From contig CAYFXE010000036.1 of assembly GCA_964347035.1 (NCBI GenBank), forward strand, positions 1 to 30,011: a DNA stretch of 30,011 nt, read 5' to 3'. Positions 21,119 to 27,707 of this stretch are shown here, one piece after another. Position 1 is the stretch's first letter. Each line of letters begins with the position of its first letter. Under the pieces are notes generated by a model that saw only the letters and a list, made by a program, of their open reading frames with translations, made no database searches and was not told the origin of the DNA. The translations under genes and the position numbers were made by a program. This DNA comes from CAYFXE01 sp964347035. Its GTDB lineage: Bacteria; Acidobacteriota; Aminicenantia; Aminicenantales; Aminicenantaceae.

Positions 21119-22669
21119 TTATAACGGAATGTTACCGTGCTTTTTTGGTGGATTTTTATCTCTTTTGTTTTCGAGCATCCGTAAGGCTGCGATGAGCTTG
21201 GACCTGGTTAATCTGGGCTCGATGACTTCATCGAGGTAACCCTTTTCACAGGCAATATACGGATTGGCGAATTTCTCGCGGAATTCCTGGATTTTCTCCA
21301 CTCTCAGTTTCTCTGGATTTCTTGCCTCATCCAGTTCACGCTTGTAAACGATGTTAACCGCTCCCTCTGGCCCCATGACAGCTATCTCTGAGTTCGGGTA
21401 GGCATAGTTAATGTCAGCTCGGATATGTTTAGAGGCCCTGACACAATATGCTCCACCGTAGGCTTTTCTGGTGATGACGGTGACTTTGGGAACGGTCGCT
21501 TCGGCAAAGGCATACAGGAGTTTGGCTCCGTGTCGAATGATTCCTCCGTGTTCTTGGGAAACTCCGGGAAGGAACCCGGGAACATCCTCGAATGTGATGA
21601 GAGGGATGTTGAAGGCATCGCAGAAACGCACGAACCGGGCCCCCTTATCTGAAGCGTTGATATCCAGAGCTCCGGCCAGATGATCGGGTTGATTGGCCAC
21701 GATGGCCACGGATTTTCCCCCGAGATGACCGAACCCGATCACAATATTTCTGGCATACTGGCTCTGGACTTCGAAGAAATATTTATCATCAAGCACTTCC
21801 CGGATGACATTTCTTATGTCATATGGCTGGTTGGGATCATCGGGAACCATGAAATTCAATTCATCGCTTGTCCTGTCGGGAGGATCGCTGGTCGCCTTCT
21901 CGGGAGGGTCTTCCAGGTTGTTGTTCGGGACGAAGGAGAGAAGCTCCCGGATCAAGGTGGAAATATTCTCCTCGTTCTCTGCCTCAAAATGGGCAACCCC
22001 GCTGAGGGTGTTATGGGCTTCGGCTCCTCCGAGCTCCTCCATTGTTACTTCTTCCCGGGTGACAGCCTTGATCACATCTGGTCCGGTAATGAACATGTTG
22101 CTCGTTTCCTTGGTCATGATGATAAAATCGGTGATAGCCGGTGAATAGACAGCACCCCCAGCACAGGGTCCGATGATGGCTGATATCTGGGGAATCACCC
22201 CCGAGGCCAGCACATTCCTGAGGAAAATATCGGCATATCCAGCTAAACTGGCCACGCCCTCTTGGATGCGGGCCCCGCCAGAATCGTTGAGCCCGATGAT
22301 TGGTGCCCCCACTTTCATCGCCAAATCCATAATTTTAACAATCTTGGCAGCATTGGCCCCGCTCAACGAACCTCCAAAAACCGTGAAATCCTGGGCAAAA
22401 ATGTAGACGGTTCGCCCTTCTATCGTGCCGTATCCCGAGACAACGCCATCTCCATAAATTTTCTTTTTTTCCATACCAAAGTCGTGACTCTGATGGAGGA
22501 CCAGCTTGTCAGTCTCTTGGAAGGACCCTTCATCGAGAAGAAGGCTAATTCTTTCCCGGGCAGTCAGCTTCTTGGCCTGGTGCTGTCGCTTTATTCTCTT
22601 CTGGCCTCCTCCTGCCTCGGCGAGATCACTCCGGCGTTTCAGTTCCTCTAATTTTTTTTCGATAGTCAT
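21119..22669 (-). CDS. acyl-CoA carboxyltransferase (propionyl-/methylmalonyl-CoA type)
   Basis: Transfers CO2 from carboxybiotin to an acyl-CoA (or the reverse, in sodium-pump decarboxylases). The 516-aa chain is the PccB/MmdA type, with fused crotonase-like N and C halves. Visible family blocks include KLTARERISLLLDEGSF, GLNDSGGARIQEGV (the oxyanion-forming Gly-Gly-Ala) and QISAIIGPCAGGAVYSPA. In the second half are LITFEDVPGFLPG and KAYGGAYCVRAS. Propionyl-CoA is the most likely substrate for this architecture. No membrane beta subunit of a decarboxylase pump is encoded nearby, which favours a carboxylase. The SD is weak. The gene follows the transaldolase-like gene by 12 bp. Confidence 0.92.
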   Translation of the reverse strand: MTIEKKLEELKRRSDLAEAGGGQKRIKRQHQAKKLTARERISLLLDEGSFQETDKLVLHQSHDFGMEKKKIYGDGVVSGYGTIEGRTVYIFAQDFTVFGGSLSGANAAKIVKIMDLAMKVGAPIIGLNDSGGARIQEGVASLAGYADIFLRNVLASGVIPQISAIIGPCAGGAVYSPAITDFIIMTKETSNMFITGPDVIKAVTREEVTMEELGGAEAHNTLSGVAHFEAENEENISTLIRELLSFVPNNNLEDPPEKATSDPPDRTSDELNFMVPDDPNQPYDIRNVIREVLDDKYFFEVQSQYARNIVIGFGHLGGKSVAIVANQPDHLAGALDINASDKGARFVRFCDAFNIPLITFEDVPGFLPGVSQEHGGIIRHGAKLLYAFAEATVPKVTVITRKAYGGAYCVRASKHIRADINYAYPNSEIAVMGPEGAVNIVYKRELDEARNPEKLRVEKIQEFREKFANPYIACEKGYLDEVIEPRLTRSKLIAALRMLENKRDKNPPKKHGNIPL

Positions 22670-22681
22670 TTTATTCTAAGC

Positions 22682-23329
22682 TCATCGTTTCTTGACTTTT
22701 CCCCAGTCTTTCAAGAAACGCTCAATTCCGACATCGGTCAAGGGATGCTTGACCATCTTCTCTAAAACTGCGAAGGGGACAGTGGCGATATCAGCTCCAA
22801 TCAGGGCCGCTTCGACCACATGAAGGGGGTGACGGATACTGGCAACGATTACTTCGGTGTCAAATCCATAATTGTCGAATATGGCCAGGATCTGATCTAC
22901 GAGTTCCATGCCCTCATGCGAAATGTCATCGAGACGTCCGACGAAAGGGCTGACGAATCGCGCCCCAGCCTTGGCCGCTAGCAGGGCTTGGTTAGGCGAG
23001 AAGATTAAAGTCGTGTTGACCTGAATGCCTTCCTGGGATAAGACTTTAATCGCTTTCAGACCTTCTAGACAAATAGGGACTTTAACAACCACATTGTCGG
23101 CTAATTTGGCATGCTGACGTGCTTCTTTGACGATGGCATCAGCTTTAGCCGAGACGCATTCCACGCTGACCGGGCCAGGGACAATCTTGCATATTTTCTT
23201 GATAAGGCTGGTAAACTTCATCTTTTCTTTTGAAACCAGAGTCGGGTTTGTCGTCACCCCATCCAATATGCCCCAACTCGCAGCCTCATTTATCTGTTCT
23301 AAGTTGGCCGTGTCCAGAAAAATTTTCAT
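22682..23329 (-). CDS. transaldolase / fructose-6-phosphate aldolase family (TalC type)
   Basis: Class I Schiff-base aldolase of the pentose phosphate pathway, or fructose-6-phosphate aldolase. The ~215-aa length puts it in the short TalC/FSA subfamily, shorter than classic TalA/B (~317 aa). Motifs are KIFLDTANL at the N-terminus, DGVTTNPTLVSKE, the Schiff-base Lys83 in VVVKVPI, FSPNQALLAAKAGA and FVGRLDD. The ATG at 23329 has GGAGG 5 nt upstream. The start at 23341 is a TTG overlapping that site and is rejected. Its metabolic link to the downstream carboxylase genes is unclear; the 12-bp spacing suggests shared transcription. Transaldolase and FSA activities cannot be told apart here. Confidence 0.92.
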   Translation of the reverse strand: MKIFLDTANLEQINEAASWGILDGVTTNPTLVSKEKMKFTSLIKKICKIVPGPVSVECVSAKADAIVKEARQHAKLADNVVVKVPICLEGLKAIKVLSQEGIQVNTTLIFSPNQALLAAKAGARFVSPFVGRLDDISHEGMELVDQILAIFDNYGFDTEVIVASIRHPLHVVEAALIGADIATVPFAVLEKMVKHPLTDVGIERFLKDWGKVKKR

Positions 23330-23446
23330 GTTGACCTCCAAGGAATATATAGAATGCCTCCTCTACTCATCTCGATCATTCAAGCAATAGGTTGACAATA
23401 TCATACAGCATTGAAAAAAAAGTTTAAAGCCACAAAAAGGGCAACA

Positions 23447-23538
23447 TTTTGGGGTCAGGCTTCGTTATCTTGTAGAGCATAAGACAAAATTATAGTCTCT
23501 TCCTGGACTTCGAGATGAAGCCGGACCCCCAAATTATC
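23447..23538. repeat. 92-bp imperfect inverted repeat (GGGGTCAGGCTTC family)
   Basis: TTTTGGGGTCAGGCTTCGTT (left, from 23447) is mirrored by GATGAAGCCGGACCCCCAAA (right, from 23514). The core GAAGCCTGACCCC read on the minus strand is close to GAAGGCCTGACCCC at 10470-10483, so this is a relative of the mutS/pgsA element's units. The right arm includes the stop codon of the FAH-family gene (23534-23536). It may also terminate that transcript. Confidence 0.7.
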
Positions 23539-24301
23539 TTTTTATCTTCATCACAGTGTTGGAGAGGGTACCTATCCCCTCTATCTGGACATCCACCCTA
23601 TCTCCAGGGACAAGAGGCCCCACGCCTGCGGGAGTTCCTGTGGTAACGATATCCCCAGGATAAAGAGTCATGATGTTTGTGATGAACCTCAATAAAAATG
23701 GGACTGAAAAAATCAGATGCCTGGTGCTGGACGATTGCTTTAATTTTCCGTTGACAAATGTTTTGATCCTCAGATTGGCCGGGTCTACATCTGCGGCCAC
23801 ACAGGGGCCGAAGGCCGCGAACGTGTCAAATGACTTACCGCGGGTGAATTGTCCGTCTTTCCGCTGAAGATCACGGGCTGTGACATCATTGAAGCAGGTG
23901 TATCCCAAGATATAATCCTCCAGATCATCGCCTTCTCCGAGGAGCCTCGCCTTTTTTCTTATCACAAAGGCCAGCTCTCCTTCATACTCGACTCTTTTCG
24001 ACATCCTGGGATAAATGATAATATCATTGGGCCCGACCACGGCTGAAGAGGGCTTTAGAAAAATCAAGGGCTCTTCAGGTATTTTCTGCCCCATCTCTAT
24101 GGCATGATTTTTGTAATTCTTCCCCAAGGCGACAATCTTCGAGGGCTTCACAGGAGGAAGCAGGATGACCTGGCTTATGGGTATTTTCTTTCTTCGGATC
24201 TTAAATTTCCGGAAGATAGAGCCCTCCAACGGACGGAGGTACTCTTCCTCCAAAATGCCATAATTTGTTTTGTTATTGTGTTTAAAACGGTAAATTTTCA
24301 T
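23534..24301 (-). CDS. fumarylacetoacetate hydrolase family enzyme
   Basis: Cytoplasmic metal-dependent enzyme acting on 2-oxo acids, such as acylpyruvase, oxaloacetate decarboxylase or a 2-hydroxyhepta-2,4-diene-1,7-dioate isomerase-type activity. Sequence alone does not choose among these. The 255-aa chain has the usual layout: a short N-domain, then KIVALGKNYKNHAIEMG, the metal ligands in VEYEGELAFVI (Glu107, Glu109), Asp139 in CFNDVTARDLQ, GKSFDTFAAFGPCV and TTGTPAGVGPL. AAAGGA lies upstream of the ATG. The start overlaps the end of the preceding lipoprotein gene by 20 bp, so the gene belongs to the hslVU operon. Its stop lies inside an inverted repeat. Confidence 0.88.
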   Translation of the reverse strand: MKIYRFKHNNKTNYGILEEEYLRPLEGSIFRKFKIRRKKIPISQVILLPPVKPSKIVALGKNYKNHAIEMGQKIPEEPLIFLKPSSAVVGPNDIIIYPRMSKRVEYEGELAFVIRKKARLLGEGDDLEDYILGYTCFNDVTARDLQRKDGQFTRGKSFDTFAAFGPCVAADVDPANLRIKTFVNGKLKQSSSTRHLIFSVPFLLRFITNIMTLYPGDIVTTGTPAGVGPLVPGDRVDVQIEGIGTLSNTVMKIKR

Positions 24302-25424
24302 GAAAATCGTCCTTTATGATTTCAGAAACTGAAGCTGATTTCTCGCCTTCATTACCAATCTTGTCCAAGGCAGTAACAACATAATGATATCTTTTATTCT
24401 TTTCAGCGCTCGTATCCGTGAACGTGTTTTCTCGAATAGGCTCGGTAGTCAACAAGCTGTACTCCTCCTCTCCTTCTTCCTTACGCCATACCCTGTAACC
24501 GCCTAAATCTATTTCTGTATTCTCGTCCCAGCTCAAGGAGATAAAATTCGCCCCGCTAATCACGATTATCCCCTCGGGAGGCTGTGGGGGAAAGGTATCT
24601 TTGGGCAAAATCTCCAAAAGCTCGGAGTCAGAGCTCTCTAAGTATGGCGAGGAATCTGTTGCCGAAGCCCTGACAAAGTATTGGTAGGGCACATCAAAAA
24701 GAAAATTGAAGTCCCTGAATTCGTTCCCTCCCTCCAACTTGGGATTGAGAAGGAGGGGTTTTCCTTCCGCTTCTTGACGATAGATGTTGTAGCCTGAAAC
24801 ATTGGGCGGGGAGGACCCGTCTATGTTCTTTTCAGGCGAATCCCACGTAACACTCACATGATCAACGAACACAGAATGACGAAGATTCTGAGGAGGCAAC
24901 GGGAGGAGGCGGGATTCAACAGAAAGAATTTCTGAAAAACCGGATTGTCTTTTTTTTCTATCGCTCACTCTCAGACCAAACACATATTTTTTCGAAAGAA
25001 AATCCTTATCCTCAAGTTTATAGAAATACTGATAGACTGGAGAGCCTTCACTGACTTCTCCGACATAACTCGATAATTCATCTCCTTTTATCGCCTTTAT
25101 AAGCTCGGCCTTATTCTGAAAACCTCTCCCTGAAATTTCCTCTTCTTTGAAAAGATCTCCTTCTTCTTCTTTCTTGGTTGGTCTTTCCTCCTTAGCCAAC
25201 CAAACTTCCACTTCCCCGATGGATTCTAGGGGAGCTCCGTCTTTGTAAGCGGTGGGATTTTTCCAATTGAGGTGGATCTTATCGCCTCTCTGGAAAACCT
25301 TGAAGTCCTCAACCTCCTGGGGAGCTTTGACAACCGGTGGATAAATGGGCCCTTTCTTCCCGCATGAGACACACAGGAGAAGAAGTAAGGTTATAATAGG
25401 ACAAGAAAAAAATTTCTGCATCAA
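24282..25424 (-). CDS. lipoprotein with LptM-like N-terminus and three Fn3-like domains
   Basis: Predicted lipoprotein of the cell envelope. A hydrophobic signal ends at Cys21 (LLLCVSC, with Cys instead of Leu at -3). It is followed immediately by GKKGPIYPP, which matches the CG-x-KGP-x-YxP motif of LptM (YifL), a small lipoprotein that helps LptD fold. Instead of stopping there, the 380-aa protein continues with three fibronectin type III-like domains (about 35-165, 170-265 and 275-370), shown by motifs such as VSGYNIYRQ, YFVRASA, LGGYRVWRKE and YHYVVTALDKIGN. The gene overlaps hslU by 4 bp (ATGA) and the FAH-family gene by 20 bp. The envelope role is inferred from the motif; binding partners are unknown. 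Confidence 0.8.
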   Translation of the reverse strand: MMQKFFSCPIITLLLLLCVSCGKKGPIYPPVVKAPQEVEDFKVFQRGDKIHLNWKNPTAYKDGAPLESIGEVEVWLAKEERPTKKEEEGDLFKEEEISGRGFQNKAELIKAIKGDELSSYVGEVSEGSPVYQYFYKLEDKDFLSKKYVFGLRVSDRKKRQSGFSEILSVESRLLPLPPQNLRHSVFVDHVSVTWDSPEKNIDGSSPPNVSGYNIYRQEAEGKPLLLNPKLEGGNEFRDFNFLFDVPYQYFVRASATDSSPYLESSDSELLEILPKDTFPPQPPEGIIVISGANFISLSWDENTEIDLGGYRVWRKEEGEEEYSLLTTEPIRENTFTDTSAEKNKRYHYVVTALDKIGNEGEKSASVSEIIKDDFHENLPF

Positions 25425-26812
25425 AGAATGAAGCGACTCAAGTCTTCGTCCTTTATGATTTCCTCGAGCTGTTCTTGGACATATGTTCTATCGATGGAAA
25501 TTCCCTTTTTCCTTATGTTTGGTGCTTTAAAAGAGATCTCTTCCATGACTTTTTCCATAATCGTGTAAAGCCGTCGGGCTCCGATATTCTCGCTGGTCTC
25601 ATTCACTTTTTCGGCAATGGCGGCCACCTCATCGATAGCATCTTCTGTAAATTCCACCTTGAAGCCCTCGGTCTCGAGGAGAGCTTTATACTGCTTGATC
25701 AGAGCATTCTCAGGCTCTGTCAGGATTCTGATGAAGTCGTTCTTATCCAGAGACGTCAACTCGACCCGGATAGGAAATCGCCCCTGAAGCTCGGGAATCA
25801 GGTCCGCTGGCTTGGTGACATGGAACGCTCCAGCTCCGATAAACAGGATGTGGTCTGTCCTCACCAGTCCGTAACGTGTGTTCACAGTCGTTCCCTCGAT
25901 TATCGGCAGGAGATCTCGCTGAACACCCTCTCGGCTGACTTCAGGGCCCCGGCCAGATTCTCGTCCAGCGACTTTATCGACCTCATCCAAAAAAATGATT
26001 CCGGATTGCTCCACTCTTTCCACAGCCAGATTGGCCACCTGGTCCATGTCGATCAGCCTTTTCTGTTCATCCTCGAGGATATGCTCCCGGGCCTCTTTCA
26101 CTTTGACTTTCCGCTTTTTGGGCTTACCACCCAGGAATCCCGGAATAATCTCTTGGATATGGATACCGATTTCCTCGACCCCGCTGTTGGAAAAAATCTC
26201 AAAAGGAGGAGCCATCTTCTCTCTGGTCTCGATTTCGATCATCCGCTCATCCAACAGCCCCTGGCGAAGCTGAGCACGTAACTTCTCTCTGGTTTCCTGA
26301 AACTTGATATTCTCGTCCTGGTCAAAGAGATCTGTCTTCCTGCGAGGAGGAGGGAGGAGGATATCCAAGAGTTTTTCTTCCACGTTTATTTCTGCTTTTT
26401 CTCGGATATCTTGAATCTTCTCTTGCTTGACCATTTCGGCTGATATCCGAACCAAATCTCTGATCATCGATTCCACATCGCGGCCGACATAACCCACTTC
26501 GGTGAACTTACTCGCCTCTATCTTTAAAAAGGGCGAATAGGTCAGTTTGGCCAGACGCCGACTAATTTCTGTCTTGCCGACTCCAGTCGGACCGATCATC
26601 AAGATGTTCTTGGGAGCGATTTCATCGGCGAGTTCGGGAGGGAGTTTGCGTCTTCGATACCGGTTTCGCAGGGCGATAGCCACGGCCCTCTTGGCCGATT
26701 TCTGGCCCACGATGTATTTATCCAACTCGGAGACGATCTGTTGAGGAGTGAGTTCTTCTTCGAGTTTTTTCTGAGGGGGTTTTTCCATGCTCTGGGGGAG
26801 AGAAATGGCCAT
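25421..26812 (-). CDS. hslU: ATP-dependent protease ATPase subunit HslU
   Basis: AAA+ unfoldase that feeds substrates into the HslV peptidase; cytoplasmic. The 463-aa chain has the N-terminal LTPQQIVSELDKYIVGQ typical of HslU/ClpX, and Walker A GPTGVGKT (74-81) followed by EISRRLAKL. Next are the pore region VGYVGRDVESMIRDLV, an intermediate (I) domain of charged helices, Walker B GIIFLDEVDKV, sensor ELQGRFPIRVEL and GARRLYTIMEKV. It ends in the docking tail EDLSRFIL, which inserts between HslV subunits. The ATG directly follows the hslV stop (TAAATG), with GAGGAAC inside hslV serving as the RBS. Confidence 0.96.
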   Translation of the reverse strand: MAISLPQSMEKPPQKKLEEELTPQQIVSELDKYIVGQKSAKRAVAIALRNRYRRRKLPPELADEIAPKNILMIGPTGVGKTEISRRLAKLTYSPFLKIEASKFTEVGYVGRDVESMIRDLVRISAEMVKQEKIQDIREKAEINVEEKLLDILLPPPRRKTDLFDQDENIKFQETREKLRAQLRQGLLDERMIEIETREKMAPPFEIFSNSGVEEIGIHIQEIIPGFLGGKPKKRKVKVKEAREHILEDEQKRLIDMDQVANLAVERVEQSGIIFLDEVDKVAGRESGRGPEVSREGVQRDLLPIIEGTTVNTRYGLVRTDHILFIGAGAFHVTKPADLIPELQGRFPIRVELTSLDKNDFIRILTEPENALIKQYKALLETEGFKVEFTEDAIDEVAAIAEKVNETSENIGARRLYTIMEKVMEEISFKAPNIRKKGISIDRTYVQEQLEEIIKDEDLSRFIL

Positions 26813-27340
26813 TTAAAGTTCCTCGACGAAAATTTGGTTGTTGGTGTAGACACAGATATCTGAACATATCCTGAGAGACTCAAGAGCGATTTCTTTGGCT
26901 GTCATCTTTGTGTGGTGGATTAAAGCTCTGGCTGCTGCGAGAGCGTAGGGGCCTCCAGAACCGACAGCGATAATACCGTCATCCGGCTCGACGACATCTC
27001 CTGTGCCTGAGATCAGGTAGGAATTGTCCTTGTTGGTGACAACCAATAGAGCCTCCAGCCGGCGGAGCGCCCTATCCATCCGCCAATCCTTGGCCAGTTC
27101 GATAGCAGCGCGGGAGAGGTTTCCGCGGAATTCCTCCAACTTCTTTTCAAACCTCGAAAAGAGGGCGAAAGCATCCGAGGTGGCTCCGGCAAATCCAGCC
27201 AACACCTTTCCGTTGTATAGCGTTCTGATCTTGTTGGCTTTTTGCTTGAGGATAGTCTGTCCTACGGTCACCTGTCCGTCACCAGCCATGGCGATCTTAC
27301 CGTTGTGGCGGACGCATATGATGGTTGTGGCTCGAGTCAT
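26813..27340 (-). CDS. hslV: ATP-dependent protease peptidase subunit HslV
   Basis: Proteasome-like N-terminal threonine peptidase forming two hexamer rings capped by HslU. From the ATG at 27340 the chain is 175 aa and begins MTRATTIICVRHNGK. The catalytic Thr should be Thr5, so a short MTRA propeptide must be removed, as in CodW-like forms, rather than the bare Met-Thr of E. coli. Family blocks are MAGDGQVT, GKVLAGFAGATSDAF, VVEPDDGIIAVGSGG and CSDICVYTN. An upstream in-frame ATG at 27382 adds residues unlike any HslV and overlaps a plausible promoter, so I rejected it. First gene of the hslVU-lipoprotein-FAH operon. Confidence 0.94.
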   Translation of the reverse strand: MTRATTIICVRHNGKIAMAGDGQVTVGQTILKQKANKIRTLYNGKVLAGFAGATSDAFALFSRFEKKLEEFRGNLSRAAIELAKDWRMDRALRRLEALLVVTNKDNSYLISGTGDVVEPDDGIIAVGSGGPYALAAARALIHHTKMTAKEIALESLRICSDICVYTNNQIFVEEL

Positions 27341-27360
27341 CGCAGCATCTCTTCGATATA

Positions 27361-27389
27361 AATATAAGTCATAGGTGGGCATAAGTAAA
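27361..27389 (-). promoter_or_regulatory. putative promoter for the hslVU operon
   Basis: On the minus strand TTTACT and TATATT are 17 nt apart, with the -10 about 20 nt before the ATG at 27340. The -35 box matches at 4 of 6 positions. Supports the shorter hslV start. Confidence 0.4.
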
Positions 27390-27422
27390 GCTCAAACGGG
27401 GTAATTCCGATGATGACGAATT

Positions 27423-27451
27423 TTGATTTTTGAAATAAGGCTTTATATCGT
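27423..27451 (+). promoter_or_regulatory. weak promoter-like boxes before the 61-aa gene
   Basis: TTGATT and TATCGT are 17 nt apart, each 4 of 6 to consensus. The location suits the plus-strand gene at 27500, but this is weak evidence. Confidence 0.25.
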
Positions 27452-27499
27452 TCGGCCCTTTCATTAAAATAATGGCTAAATCACATCACGGAGGCAAAG

Positions 27500-27685
27500 A
27501 TGGCGCTCATCTTGACAGTCCATTTTTCAGACGGATATGAAAAATCATTCGAGTGCGCAGATGACGAGGATGCTACGATGAAAAGAAACGATCTCCTCGA
27601 ATTCGGGCATGAAGAAAAATCCGAAGAAGAACACTGGTTCTACCCGGGCCACTCCATCACTAAAATCCTCGTAACCAAGACTTAA
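27500..27685 (+). CDS. uncharacterised 61-aa protein
   Basis: I do not recognise a named family. The short protein has a beta-strand start (ALILTVHFSDGYEKSFEC), an acidic middle (ADDEDATMKRNDLLEFG, then EEKSEEEHW) and a closing strand FYPGHSITKILVTK. This is the shape of a small single-domain beta-rich cytoplasmic protein, with no signal or membrane segment. A strong RBS (GGAGG 6 nt before the ATG) and its isolated position, divergent from hslV, support it as a real gene. It converges with the M3 peptidase gene, with a spacer of only 22 bp. Confidence 0.72.
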   Translation: MALILTVHFSDGYEKSFECADDEDATMKRNDLLEFGHEEKSEEEHWFYPGHSITKILVTKT

Positions 27686-27707
27686 CCGAACCGTCCTCTT
27701 ATTTCTC

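Noticed and set aside
23392..23397. TTGACA box upstream of the transaldolase gene
   Set aside because: It is on the plus strand, pointing away from the gene, with no -10 box or downstream plus-strand gene.
25475..26281. 268-aa plus-strand frame opposite hslU
   Set aside because: Long, but entirely antisense to hslU; it results from codon bias in the real gene and has no recognisable domain.
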